NCBI GenBank assembly: GCA_030824575.1
Contig: JAVBXL010000205.1
Location: forward strand, 52,350 to 116,349
Reading direction: 5' to 3'
Length of the DNA: 64,000 nucleotides
Origin: a bacterium
GTDB lineage: Bacteria; Pseudomonadota; Alphaproteobacteria; Sphingomonadales; Sphingomonadaceae
Part shown: piece after piece, positions 1 through 8,546 of the stretch
How the letters are laid out: each line of letters begins with the position of its first letter
How positions within the stretch are numbered: the stretch's first letter is position 1
The notes under the pieces: generated by a model
What the model was told of the DNA's origin: nothing
Seen by the model: only the letters and a program-made list of their open reading frames with translations
Databases searched by the model: none
Program-made: the position numbers and the translations under genes

Positions 1-1281
1 CATCACATGGGTACCGATATGGACGAGGATGCCCGCCAGCAGCTGCTCGCGCAGCCGGATCGTCGGTTCCGGAAAGGTTGCGAGCTCATTCGGCACGACG
101 GTCGCGCCGAAGCGGGCATGGATCAGAAGGGTCGCAGGTTCGGCTAATCCCGCCAAGGCAAACTTCTCCTCGCAGATATGAACCGCCGGACTGCGCTTCT
201 TGTCCGTGGACAGCGCTCCTGTCGGAACGAGCAGGCCGAGCATCAGTGGGATCGGCCCGGACTGCGACTGCGCCTGATCGCAGTTTGCGCCCCCGCGGAT
301 CACGACGATCTGGCCTTCGGTGCGCCGCGACTGCTTCAGCTTGAACTCGTGCTCACGCAGATCACCGGCTGTCATGCCGAACTTCGCCAGCATGGCATCG
401 TCAGCGAGCTTCGCATTGTCGAGCGGAATGACGGCACCCCAGTCCAGACGCGCGACGGCCTCGGCGGGCGGGATGGCCAGATGCAGCATGGTGTTCATCC
501 GGGCCTTCTGGGGTGGCGTCAGCGCAGCTGCCGGCTGGAAGGTAACCGCCCGATCCCACAGCGCTTCGTCTTCAGGCACAGACGGTCGGTTAAGAATGCG
601 ATCGCTCAGAAGAGGCGCGAGAGCGGACGTAACGGCTCCCTTGCGATCATTCGGTGCATTGTCCTTGCCGAGTGCTGCCACGGCCAACAGGCTCAGAACA
701 TTGTCCAGCGCCGCGGGATAGGTGCAGATACTGCGCTGATCATCGGGAACCAGTCCACCGATAATCGCCAGCGTTTCATTGGCGGCGGCGAGTACGTCAC
801 GTTCCCAGGCGAGTAGCGCCTGAAGCTGGGGCATCGCGACGATCTGTTCGCGGATCGCCTGCCGGAGCGCATCGGCATTCCAGACACCGGCATTCCGGAA
901 CCGCGTCTTGTCGAGGGCAAGAACCGCGATAGGCCGCTTCGCGGCAGGCAGAAGTTCTTCCAAGCGCGCAGTCAATGCCGCCCGTTCATGCTCATGCGAC
1001 GTCCAAAGAACCAGCAGGTAGGGGCCATGCTGATCGGGCACACATCGATCGATGAGGCTTGCCAGTGTGTTGTAATGCTGGACGCCAGCCGGCTGCGCTT
1101 TGACAAGATGCAGGTCGCTGAACAGGATTCTGAGCCCGGCGAACAGCGCGGGTTCGGGGAGCCCGAGCGGATCGAAACGCACGCCGACACAGGGTGCCCC
1201 CAAGACGTGTAGCGCATCGACCAGCGTCGCCAGCTCAGCGGGCTCGTCATCGAGGACGATGTATCGGGCGGGCGTGAACAT
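1..1281 (-). CDS. Receiver-domain (Response_reg_2-like) protein, partial, runs off the window
   Basis: This frame is open on the minus strand from an ATG at 1281 to the window edge (at least 427 codons), so it is missing from the ORF track. The N-terminus reads YIVLDDEP (residues 7-14), the acidic start of a receiver domain. ILFSDLHL (about 53-60) places an Asp near residue 56 where the phosphoacceptor should be, and LVLWTSHEHE supplies the conserved Thr/Ser after a beta strand. The rest has no domain I recognise. Its ATG overlaps the TGA of the upstream ATPase gene (TGATG), so the two are translationally coupled and probably act together as sensor and responder. No DNA-binding output domain is visible in the part seen. 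The family name is from recall of similar proteins, and the pairing is the stronger evidence. Confidence 0.8.
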   Translation of the reverse strand, partial: MFTPARYIVLDDEPAELATLVDALHVLGAPCVGVRFDPLGLPEPALFAGLRILFSDLHLVKAQPAGVQHYNTLASLIDRCVPDQHGPYLLVLWTSHEHERAALTARLEELLPAAKRPIAVLALDKTRFRNAGVWNADALRQAIREQIVAMPQLQALLAWERDVLAAANETLAIIGGLVPDDQRSICTYPAALDNVLSLLAVAALGKDNAPNDRKGAVTSALAPLLSDRILNRPSVPEDEALWDRAVTFQPAAALTPPQKARMNTMLHLAIPPAEAVARLDWGAVIPLDNAKLADDAMLAKFGMTAGDLREHEFKLKQSRRTEGQIVVIRGGANCDQAQSQSGPIPLMLGLLVPTGALSTDKKRSPAVHICEEKFALAGLAEPATLLIHARFGATVVPNELATFPEPTIRLREQLLAGILVHIGTHVM

Positions 1282-3419
1282 CAGTGGTTCCCGAACACGA
1301 GCGCGGCGACTGCGCCGTCATAGCCGTCCGGAACTTCCGCCTGATCCATGGTTGGAAACACGAGATGGCCCTCGTTCAGATCCATGACAAGATTGGCGAA
1401 ATAGAGTCCCAGGCCGCTGCCACCCGGCCGGCGTGTAAAGAATGGACTGATCATGGTAGCCGGGTCGTCGAGAAAACCTGAGCCATTGTCAGCAACGACG
1501 ATCGCGGGACCGCCTTCATAATCCGGAACGACGTTGACGAAGATTCGCCGCTCGGCCGGATCCGCGTGCCTGACCTTCACCCAGTGGACAGCATTGTCGA
1601 TCAGGTTGGTAAGTGCGCCCAGTACGAGGCTTGATGCGAAGGTCGCCGTTGCATCAGGGCCGTCCTCCTCGAGCGCAGGACATTCTAGCTTGATGCCGTG
1701 CAGCCTGAATCGAAGCAGACTCAGATCGCGCGCCGTTCGCACGATGTCGCGCAGCGAGCCGGGCTTGCTCGTTGTGGTCTTCAGCAGCTGCGACGATGTT
1801 TCGAGAACACCCTGGAGCTGGCCCGCCTGGTCGCGGATCGACTCGATCGTCATGGCGGGGTCGTTGATCGAGCCGGTGAGAACGCGGACGCCGCGTTCAA
1901 CTTCGTGGAAGATCACGGCGAGCCCCGCATGCGAGACGCCCGATCGCGCGAAGTTCTCTCGCAACATGTTGTAGTCGTCTTCGATCTTGCGGATCGTGGG
2001 TTCGAGCACGTCGCCGATCCGGTGCTCGCTGGCCAGCCGTCGAAGTTCGGCCAGCGGCCCGTCTACGCCCTGCGGCACGTGCGGCGGCCCGCCCGTCAGT
2101 TCGCGGATGCGCTCCTTGTCGATGTTGCGCTCGACCTGCAGTACCCAGAGCGCACCTAGAACCAAGCGCTGGAGCCGGTCATAGGCCTCGTTCTCGACGA
2201 ACCCCTCGCGGTTAGTTTTCTCGTGGAGGGCCTGGCTCTCCGCGAGGCCAAGATCGACAACGCCGATCGTGATGTTGCGACTGAGTCGCTTGGTCGGTTC
2301 GTTGACGCGTCTGAGGTCGAGGCCCAGCCAGTCGTCGCTCGGCTCACCGTAGTTGTAAACGCGCATGCTGTCGCGGTAGACCCGGACACCGCCGTTCTGG
2401 TTGAGATAGCGCTCGAGAAAGCGGGTATCGCCATAGAGCGGCAAGATCTTCCGATCGCGATCGAAGATATGGAAACGGCCCGAGATCCGGCCGATGCCGT
2501 CGATTGTCGAACTGTCAGCGGTAATGCGATGCTGACGCTTGGGCCGGGGCTGATCGATCGGATCGAGGTCGTCGGGCTCCCGCGCGGGCGGGATCTGGAA
2601 GTGCATATCGTTACGTTCGACGACACGCTTCTCCAGCTTCAGCCCCGGCACACCAACAAACTCATAGCGATAGTGAAGACGCTCTCCGTCGAAGTCGAAC
2701 TCAAACCGGTAGGGCGCCATCTCGAGCAACTGATGGACGCCCGGCAGTGTCCCGACCCATTCGGGATGCTCGGGCACGTCGAGCCTGACTTCGAAGTCGC
2801 CCACCCGATCCCCGAACGGAGAGGCGATCGAGGTCACCTGACGGTAGAGGTCGCGTATCTCGCCCCGCGTCCATCCGTCCGACCTGAGGCGTCCCACCTT
2901 GATCAGCGTGCCGGTCGTGTCCTTGAAGACTTCAGGCGTGCGCTGTGAGACCGTAATCTCGGCGTCGGTGAGATAGGTTTCCTTGAGCAGCTCCTCCCAG
3001 TCGAACCTAGCATGGCATTCGGACTCGCCTTCGGCTCGGGTTACAAGCTCGATCGTGTCGCCCAACTTGTGCACCGCAAAACGTCCAACTCCCTTTTCAC
3101 CCAAAGGCAGCCGACCATATTTTGGAGACCGAACATTGCCTTCGCGCTCTCGTTCGCGATGGTCATGGCCGGGCACCAGCCAGACATGCTCGATCGTGTC
3201 CAGTGACATCCCTTGGCCATTGTCACGGATGACGATGCTCGCTTCGGGCGTTCCGAGATCCTCGAAGGTAATCGTGACTTCGTCGGCGTCGGCGTCATAG
3301 GCATTCTTGACGAGTTCGAAGAGCGCAAGCCGTGGCGAACCGATCAACTGGTCGCCCAGAAGCTGAAGCAGGCGCGCCCTTGGTCTGAATGGGCGTTTGA
3401 GAACGCGATCATCGCTCAT
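1281..3419 (-). CDS. Double-GHKL ATPase: Hsp90/MORC-like N-terminal domain plus histidine-kinase-like C-terminal domain
   Basis: 712 aa with two separate GHKL ATP-binding domains. The first (about 30-120) has the N box ELVKNAYDADA, DNGQGM and LGEKGVGRFAVHKLG, the Hsp90/MORC style. The second (about 600-675) has NLIDNAVHW, DNGSGF and GGSGLGLYFAN, the histidine-kinase style. Between them, FHEVERG near residue 505 could be a phosphorylatable His in a dimerisation helix. There is no signal peptide or membrane segment, so it is probably cytoplasmic. The stop codon overlaps the start of the receiver protein (TGATG). It lies 120 bp downstream of the relaxase of an ICE, in the same orientation, as accessory cargo. 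An ATP-driven sensor that phosphorylates its coupled receiver partner is the likely role; an anti-phage or stress function is only a guess from location. Confidence 0.85.
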   Translation of the reverse strand: MSDDRVLKRPFRPRARLLQLLGDQLIGSPRLALFELVKNAYDADADEVTITFEDLGTPEASIVIRDNGQGMSLDTIEHVWLVPGHDHREREREGNVRSPKYGRLPLGEKGVGRFAVHKLGDTIELVTRAEGESECHARFDWEELLKETYLTDAEITVSQRTPEVFKDTTGTLIKVGRLRSDGWTRGEIRDLYRQVTSIASPFGDRVGDFEVRLDVPEHPEWVGTLPGVHQLLEMAPYRFEFDFDGERLHYRYEFVGVPGLKLEKRVVERNDMHFQIPPAREPDDLDPIDQPRPKRQHRITADSSTIDGIGRISGRFHIFDRDRKILPLYGDTRFLERYLNQNGGVRVYRDSMRVYNYGEPSDDWLGLDLRRVNEPTKRLSRNITIGVVDLGLAESQALHEKTNREGFVENEAYDRLQRLVLGALWVLQVERNIDKERIRELTGGPPHVPQGVDGPLAELRRLASEHRIGDVLEPTIRKIEDDYNMLRENFARSGVSHAGLAVIFHEVERGVRVLTGSINDPAMTIESIRDQAGQLQGVLETSSQLLKTTTSKPGSLRDIVRTARDLSLLRFRLHGIKLECPALEEDGPDATATFASSLVLGALTNLIDNAVHWVKVRHADPAERRIFVNVVPDYEGGPAIVVADNGSGFLDDPATMISPFFTRRPGGSGLGLYFANLVMDLNEGHLVFPTMDQAEVPDGYDGAVAALVFGNH

Positions 3420-3539
3420 TTACAAAGAACACCCCCGCCCGATCTGGATGCGAGTCTCGGTCAGAAACTTGCTGCCAATTCCGTGGCTAGCCGAAATGTG
3501 ATGGGCTAGGAAGCGTGGTCACCCAAATCCGTCCGCCGC

Positions 3540-5501
3540 TCAACTTAACGTCGGTCCCGATCGACCACGACCGATCTGCCAGCTGATGCCGTCGGTTCGC
3601 ATGACGCCCGCAGCCGTCCTGCCAATATTGCGTTCAAGTACGTCGCGCCATGGCACCAGCGTAAAATCCCGCGACCGCTCGACAACCGCGTAGCTGCCGC
3701 TTTCGAGATCAACACGACGCGCAATCACGCCCTCGATGCGCTCGCCCATTCGGGGCGGCTCGAACGGCTTGCCGAGCCGGTCTGCGAGCCCCTTCGCGGT
3801 GTCGTGAAGTTCGCGGTGGCGCAGCGCGCCCACCGCGCCATCGCGCAGCCGAAATTTCCCGCGCTCTTCGCTGGCGAGTCGTTGCTCGATCAGCCATTGC
3901 CGCCGAGCTGCGAGCGCTGTCCTGACCTCGCGGCCAAAACCGATGTCGCGCGGGGCATGCGCGGCGCCCTCGATTTCGCGATCGAGCCAAGTCGGGGCAT
4001 CCCTCGACGGAAGTTCGGCAAGAGGCGTCCGGGACAGCACCGAAAGCGTCACCGGTCGATCACGCTGCTGGCGTTGGGCAAAGGCTTCCGCCTGCGCTAG
4101 GTGATCGTCGGAAATCTCCCAACTTCCGTCCGCCAGCCGCTCGGGCCCGGCTCCGGCGCGCCGCATCGCCTCCAGCCGGCGCACGTGGCTCGTCGCGAAC
4201 GCCTCGCTGGCGCTGGGATCGTGCGCCAAGTGCAGGTCGACCGAATAGCGGCCGCCATTGGCGCGGGCGATGGCAGCGACCGTCCGATCCGCCTGTGTCG
4301 CCGACAGTTTGGTCGGCTCGATCCTGATCGTCGCGCCTTCGGGCGCGCTGGGCGTTCCGTCGCCACGTCCGACATCAACGTAATGGACGCGGCCATCGGT
4401 GCCATCGATCATCAGGTAATGGCGGTCGCGATGCTCGTCGGAAAATCCACGATGGATCATGCGGCCGACGATCGGTTCGGAGAGCGTCGTCGTGACCACC
4501 TGCTCGACCCCGGCGCGGTCCAGCCGGCGTGCGGTCAACTCGCGCTGCATGAGGCGGACGATGTCGCCGCGCTCACCCATCCGGCGCAGCGTGTCCTCCA
4601 GCCCCTCCGCAAGCCGATAGCGACCGCCGCCGATGTCCTCGGCCAGATCCATGGCCTTGAGTTTGCGCAAGCGCCCCGCCGCGACCGATTGCTGGAGTGG
4701 GTCGTTGTCCGCAGCTGACACTTCGCGCTCGCCGTCCATGCGGCGCAGCAATCGCCGGTCGATTGCAGTGAGGCGCTCCTGGTCGACATCGTGGCGCAGA
4801 CGCGCCTCGATTTCCTGGTCCGTGCGAGGGCCCAAGTCGAGCGTCACCAGTTCCGATGCGCGCTCGCGCAGCCCGTGTGCGATATACTCACGAGCGATGA
4901 TGAGATTGTCGCCGCGATCATCGACGCCGCGCAGGACTATATGGGTGTGCGGACGCTCGGTGTTGAAGTGATCTACCGCCACCCAGTCGAGCTTCGTGCC
5001 TAGGTCCTGCTCGACCTGTGTCATCAGCCGTCGGACATAAGGCTTGAGGTCGGGATATTCGGCACCGTCCTCGGCCGAGACGATGAAGCGGAACTGGTGG
5101 CGGTCGCCGGCCGTGCGCTTGAGGAAATCATCTCCATCCGCGCGGTCGGTTTCCGGGCCGTAGAGTTCGCCCGGTAGCCCCTCGCGCGTCACCCCGTCGC
5201 GCTGGATGTAGCGCATGTGCGCACGGGCAACCTGACCCGCCTTGCCTTGGAGACGGATCAGGCTCGCCTTGACCACCGCGCGGCGACCGCGGAATCCAGC
5301 AAGCCGGTCGCGGCTCGACAGGAGCCGGCCCATGCTCGCGCCGCGCCCGATCCGGCTGCCATCGAACCGGCGCGAGCGGACGCCGGTCCTGGTGCCGGCA
5401 AGCCGGGCGGCAGCAAGGATGCGCCCGCCATATTTGACGACCTTCTTGCCGTCCTTGCCGCGCTTGCTGCCGAGCCTGGGCTTGAAGTCGTCTTCAGACA
5501 T
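3540..5501 (-). CDS. DUF3363-type conjugative relaxase (RlxS/VirD2-like)
   Basis: About 653 aa from the ATG at 5501 (MSEDDFKPR). The ORF track starts at a GTG 96 bp further out, which runs back through the palindromes of the candidate oriT and is less likely. The first 100 residues are very basic. The relaxase core follows, with the HUH-type metal motif in FNTERPHTHIVLRG, then a long DUF3363-like C-terminal region rich in Arg, Asp and Glu. The family nicks oriT, attaches covalently to the 5' end and is exported with the strand by VirD4 and the type IV channel. It is the last gene of a minus-strand run excisionase-traF-transglycosylase-orf123-relaxase, the same order as I recall for rdfS-traF-msi107-rlxS in ICEMlSymR7A. 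Confidence 0.92.
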   Translation of the reverse strand: MSEDDFKPRLGSKRGKDGKKVVKYGGRILAAARLAGTRTGVRSRRFDGSRIGRGASMGRLLSSRDRLAGFRGRRAVVKASLIRLQGKAGQVARAHMRYIQRDGVTREGLPGELYGPETDRADGDDFLKRTAGDRHQFRFIVSAEDGAEYPDLKPYVRRLMTQVEQDLGTKLDWVAVDHFNTERPHTHIVLRGVDDRGDNLIIAREYIAHGLRERASELVTLDLGPRTDQEIEARLRHDVDQERLTAIDRRLLRRMDGEREVSAADNDPLQQSVAAGRLRKLKAMDLAEDIGGGRYRLAEGLEDTLRRMGERGDIVRLMQRELTARRLDRAGVEQVVTTTLSEPIVGRMIHRGFSDEHRDRHYLMIDGTDGRVHYVDVGRGDGTPSAPEGATIRIEPTKLSATQADRTVAAIARANGGRYSVDLHLAHDPSASEAFATSHVRRLEAMRRAGAGPERLADGSWEISDDHLAQAEAFAQRQQRDRPVTLSVLSRTPLAELPSRDAPTWLDREIEGAAHAPRDIGFGREVRTALAARRQWLIEQRLASEERGKFRLRDGAVGALRHRELHDTAKGLADRLGKPFEPPRMGERIEGVIARRVDLESGSYAVVERSRDFTLVPWRDVLERNIGRTAAGVMRTDGISWQIGRGRSGPTLS

Positions 5502-5752
5502 CGGGGAAACCCAGAGTCTCGCGATTTTTGGCCAAAAATGGCAGATTTCCGCCAATCCTGGCGCCGCTGTCTCGCGGCGCGAAGCGCCAGTCTCCACAAA
5601 AAAGGATGTGCAGACAAAGACTTATGCAGGGTCGCGAGACACTGCCTTTATCTTGTTTCCCCTCTCTTCCTTCCTTCCCACCATCAAGGCTCAAAAAAGG
5701 GGGAGAGACGAGCGCCTTCCGACGCCGCCTCTCCCCGCGAAATCCATCTACG
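5502..5752. other. Candidate oriT region upstream of the relaxase
   Basis: This is the non-coding stretch just upstream of the relaxase gene. It contains a perfect 16-bp palindrome atttttggccaaaaat (5524-5539), then ATCCTG (5555-5560), which matches the core of P-type nic sites, then a hairpin with 7-bp arms gcgccgc/gcggcgc (5561-5580). Further out, ggggagag and ctctcccc could pair across about 25 bases. Inverted repeats flanking a nic-like hexamer beside the relaxase gene are typical of oriT, but the exact nic site is inferred from motif similarity only. Confidence 0.4.
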
Positions 5753-6124
5753 TCAGTGCGCATGGAGCATTGCATCCCGCGCCCTGACCAGCGATCTGAA
5801 CTGCCGGCATCCCATCATCCCGTGAGCCTGGCCATCGCCATCCACGAGCATGGTGGCGCAGAACCACTTGCCATCGAGCCGCCCGCAAATCGCGATCCGA
5901 TCGAGTTCGAAATCCTCGTCGTCAGCGCTTTCGTAGGTGCCGATCCAGCGTTCCTCGACCCTCGCATCCCAGCGAAAATCTGCTTCCTCAGCCTCCAGAA
6001 ACCGGTGTGCCAGTGCCTCTCCGGCGCCGCGTCCGAACTCCAGTTCCAAGCCTGAGATCAGCGCCGCCATCACGCAGTCCACCACATTGGCCGACGCCGT
6101 TTCGATGCTCTGATACATGCTCAT
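5753..6124 (-). CDS. Conserved hypothetical ICE protein
   Basis: 123 aa. I place the start at the ATG at 6124 (MSMYQSIETAS), 6 bases after a strong GGAGGT ribosome-binding site; the track's longer version adds 48 unlikely residues from the GC-rich leader. The protein is acidic, with a central EAEEADFRWDARVEERW stretch and a C-terminal MLVDGDGQAHGMMGCR segment, and has no signal peptide or membrane helix. I do not recognise a named domain. It sits between the transglycosylase and relaxase genes in a conjugation operon, so a minor role in DNA processing or regulation is possible but not shown. A long inverted repeat lies in its leader. Confidence 0.75.
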   Translation of the reverse strand: MSMYQSIETASANVVDCVMAALISGLELEFGRGAGEALAHRFLEAEEADFRWDARVEERWIGTYESADDEDFELDRIAICGRLDGKWFCATMLVDGDGQAHGMMGCRQFRSLVRARDAMLHAH

Positions 6125-6172
6125 TGTGACCTCCAACGCTTTGTTCTCACCATCGAGAACGGCGTTTGAGGG

Positions 6173-6300
6173 ACGGGTGGCGGAGCGGCTGTCAGGGCCG
6201 CGGAGTGCAGCAGAGCGCCGCGAAGCGGACGTGGGGGGAACCGATTTTCGAAGAAAATTGGGGGGCACCCGCGGGCCTTGATAGCCGCTCCGCCGCCCGT
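6173..6300. repeat. Inverted repeat with 22-bp arms in the leader of orf123
   Basis: The arms are 6173-6194 and 6279-6300. The right arm is the reverse complement of the left with two mismatches over 22 bases (acgggtggcggagcggctgt against acgggcggcggagcggctat), and pairing continues imperfectly inward through gggccgcgg/ccgcgggcc. About 84 bases lie between the arms. Transcribed from the transglycosylase side it would form a long stem in the mRNA between two conjugation genes. Function unknown. Confidence 0.6.
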
Positions 6301-6356
6301 CATGCTGGGTCTATCGAGACGAGCTTCCTCCCTCTCGATCACGCGCGACATCTCGC

Positions 6357-6968
6357 TCAATCCCGCTGCGACAGGGCGACGAACAGGGAGGGAACCGGCG
6401 TCGTGGCCGGCCGATCCGCATCACCTGTGGGTACATTCCGACGCACGACGAAGATCGACTGAGGCGAGGCTGGCCCGGCCACGACCATCGCCGGCACAGA
6501 TGCCGATGGCGCGACGCTGGCGAGATAGCCGATCGTCTCCGACGGCAGCGCACGACGCCCAGCAAGATGCTCGGCATAGCGGCCGGGGCCGGCATTATAA
6601 GCCGCGAACAGGCCCGGATAGCCGAAGCGGTCGTACATCAGCCGGAGGTAGAACGTGCCCGCCAGGATGTTGTCACGCGGGTCGTCGGGATCACTGCCAA
6701 GCCCGAGCCTAGCGCGCATCTCCTCCCATGTGCGAGGCATCAACTGCATCAGTCCGATCGCGCCAGCCGACGAACGGATCGGGCGGCCACCCAGATGCGT
6801 CCGGCCCCGGCTCTCGGCGCGCATGACGCGTTCGATCCACGCGACCGGCACGCCGAAGCGGCTCGACGCTTCGACAATGTACGACCGCCAGCTATCGACG
6901 GATTGGGCGTGCGCCGGGCTGGCGATGGCCAGCGAAGCGATGGTGAGCCATGATTTCAGCGCGCCCAT
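6357..6968 (-). CDS. Conjugative lytic transglycosylase (VirB1/TrbN-like)
   Basis: 203 aa from the ATG at 6968 (MGALKSWL). It begins with a signal peptide ending near SPAHAQS and continues into an SLT domain. The catalytic Glu lies in VMRAESRGR, followed by the GAIGLMQLMPRTW and AAYNAGPGRY motifs. These periplasmic enzymes cut peptidoglycan locally so that the type IV secretion channel can span the envelope. The start overlaps the traF stop by 13 bases, so the two are co-translated. The track's longer N-terminus is an out-of-frame read of traF. The C-terminal 50 residues (VVRRNVPTGDADRP and beyond) are variable and probably disordered. Confidence 0.92.
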   Translation of the reverse strand: MGALKSWLTIASLAIASPAHAQSVDSWRSYIVEASSRFGVPVAWIERVMRAESRGRTHLGGRPIRSSAGAIGLMQLMPRTWEEMRARLGLGSDPDDPRDNILAGTFYLRLMYDRFGYPGLFAAYNAGPGRYAEHLAGRRALPSETIGYLASVAPSASVPAMVVAGPASPQSIFVVRRNVPTGDADRPATTPVPSLFVALSQRD

Positions 6969-7537
6969 AGCAGCCGCGCCTTTCCGATGACGTCGGTGCC
7001 CTCGGTCACGCCGAAATAGCGCCCGTCGAACGATGCCGCTGCGTCCATCAGAAGGAAGAGCTGGCGCCCGCGCAGCCGCACGCAGCCCGACCACATCGGC
7101 ATCGCACGGCCTGCGCCATCGGTGACGCGGCGCTCGGCGATCCAGCGTCCGTTGACGAAGATTTCCTGCCCCAACGCGCAGACCTCATCGCCCGCCGCAG
7201 CTGCGACGCGCTTCACCAACGGCACGTTCATCGGCAGGTAGCGGCGCGTCGCGGCGAGGCGGCGGAAGGTTTCGGGAACGCGTGCGATCACCATGTCGCC
7301 GGGTTCGGCGAGACCTTTCGGCGCGACCCAATAGAGACCGATCGGCGCGCTTGCCGAGGCATTCCACACGAGGCGCGGAGTCGGCGGGAAGGCTGCAGAG
7401 GTGAGCAGGACCGCCACGCCCGTCGCGATGATCGCAATGCGCCGTCCGAGCTTTTTTCGGCGCAGTTTCGCCGCGCGAAGTGCATCGCCCCAGGCGAGCA
7501 GCGGCGCGTCCGCGCCGCGTGCGTTGCGCCCGGTCAC
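6956..7537 (-). CDS. traF: S26-family conjugative transfer signal peptidase TraF
   Basis: 193 aa. The start is a GTG at 7537 in GTGA overlap with the stop of the excisionase-like gene; the longer track ORF reads an unlikely frame through that gene. One membrane anchor (IAIIATGVAVLLTSAAF) is followed by the S26 signature SASAPIGLYWV with the catalytic Ser, and then LVKRVAAAAGDEVC with the catalytic Lys. The TraF group trims and cyclises the pilin (TrbC) of P-type conjugation systems, and the trbC gene is present in this window. Gene order excisionase-traF-transglycosylase-relaxase suggests one operon switched on for transfer. Confidence 0.92.
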   Translation of the reverse strand: MTGRNARGADAPLLAWGDALRAAKLRRKKLGRRIAIIATGVAVLLTSAAFPPTPRLVWNASASAPIGLYWVAPKGLAEPGDMVIARVPETFRRLAATRRYLPMNVPLVKRVAAAAGDEVCALGQEIFVNGRWIAERRVTDGAGRAMPMWSGCVRLRGRQLFLLMDAAASFDGRYFGVTEGTDVIGKARLLWAR

Positions 7538-7764
7538 GAGCGCGAATCCCGCGCGCCGCTGTCGCGGCTCCAGGCGTCGAGGTCGTCGATATGGTACTGG
7601 ACCATGCGGGTGTGGCGGCGAAATGCCGGCCCCTTGCCATCGCGCCGCAGCCGCTTGAGCGACTTGGGCGAGATCTTGAGATAGGCTGCGGCCTGGTCCG
7701 TGGTGAGGAAGGGCGAGCCGCGTTTCGCGCGGCCCGCACGGTCGATGTCGCTGTCGTCGTGCAT
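7534..7764 (-). CDS. rdfS: Excisionase-like winged-helix protein (RdfS-like)
   Basis: 76 aa, basic. The core FLTTDQAAAYLKISPKSLKRL followed by a GP turn and QYHIDDLDAW is the MerR/AlpA-type helix-turn-helix of recombination directionality factors. It leads the operon into traF with a GTGA overlap, as rdfS does ahead of traF in ICEMlSymR7A from what I recall. In that ICE, RdfS bends the attachment sites and turns the integrase toward excision, and its promoter is activated by FseA, which is also encoded here. The assignment rests on domain plus context. A second protein of this type sits near the integrase (35303-35509), so which one is the true excisionase is not settled. Confidence 0.75.
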   Translation of the reverse strand: MHDDSDIDRAGRAKRGSPFLTTDQAAAYLKISPKSLKRLRRDGKGPAFRRHTRMVQYHIDDLDAWSRDSGARDSRS

Positions 7765-7885
7765 TGTGCTCTGGGTCCGAATCTGGCGGCGGCGAAAGTG
7801 CCGGCGCGTCCCCGAACCTCGCCAACCCGACCCGGCGGCGGGAGTGTCGAACCGATTGCCGGTTTCGACACCCCGGCACGCGGGT

Positions 7886-8185
7886 TCAGCGGGACCAGAT
7901 GAGCTTCCAGTCGGTGCCGTCGCCTTGCACGAGTTGCGCGTAGATCGGCGAAGGCAGCGAAGGGTCGTCGAGTTTCAGCGACAGGTACTCGGTGCCGGTC
8001 TCGCGCGCGGCCTTGGTCCAACCCGCGCCGATCTCAACGGCGCCGGCGAAGACGCGGTGGTCGGGTGCCTTGTCGTTGTCGCGATCGACCGGGCGGATGG
8101 TCGCCTTGACGTTGAGAGTGAGAGTGCGGATCGAGCCCGAAAAGACCTTGGATTCGTCGCGGGTGAAGGTTCCGATCTGTGCCAT
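7886..8185 (-). CDS. DUF736 family protein
   Basis: 99 aa from the ATG at 8185, MAQIGTFTRDESKVFSGSIR. The opening MAxIGtF and later IGAGWxKxxxEtgxeYLSLKLDDPS are the hallmarks of DUF736, a small soluble family found almost only on plasmids and conjugative elements of alphaproteobacteria. Its biochemical role is unknown. It lies 121 bp upstream of the excisionase operon on the same strand and diverges from the HU-like gene. The spaced gap suggests a separate promoter for each. Confidence 0.93.
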   Translation of the reverse strand: MAQIGTFTRDESKVFSGSIRTLTLNVKATIRPVDRDNDKAPDHRVFAGAVEIGAGWTKAARETGTEYLSLKLDDPSLPSPIYAQLVQGDGTDWKLIWSR

Positions 8186-8546
8186 GATGCAATGTCCTTT
8201 GCTTCTCGAAGCCGCCCCATGCGGCCTCGACGGGCGGACATCGGCGGCAGCAGGTCCGGCGCTGCACCCGCAGGGCCGAAACGCAGCGGAGGACGCGGTT
8301 AGCGGGCTTTCTTGTCCCGCGAGGAGGACGCGCACGCGTCCGGGGAAGAAAGTTCGCTTGCCGCGTTGCGGCGGCGGACGGCCTGCCGCAGGCCGCCTTG
8401 TCAGACGAGGCCAGTGGGGCGGTCGGGACGCGCGGCACGTGAGCCAGACACGGTTCGTGTTACCCACAATCGCTATCCGGCTGTCTTGCAGGGGCGTCGG
8501 CTCCGCGATTTCCTCGCCGGAGCCGGCATCCATTCGGGGGACATGC
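8186..8546. other. Non-coding divergent region between DUF736 and HU genes
   Basis: 361 bases that must hold promoters for both flanking genes. I see no convincing ORF. Features include a 6-bp-arm hairpin ggcctgccgcaggcc near 8390 and the motif gcacccgcagggcc (8264-8277), which recurs in the leaders of orf123 (6265) and ardC (12269). No clear -35/-10 pair could be fixed by eye. Confidence 0.5.

Noticed and set aside
1-3419. Detocs phage-defence system
   Set aside because: The kinase here has two GHKL domains and no membrane or tetratricopeptide sensor, and no phosphorylase-type effector gene is visible.
3420-3539. A promoter or att site between relaxase and ATPase genes
   Set aside because: 120 bp examined; no repeat of the tRNA-Leu end and no convincing -35/-10 pair.
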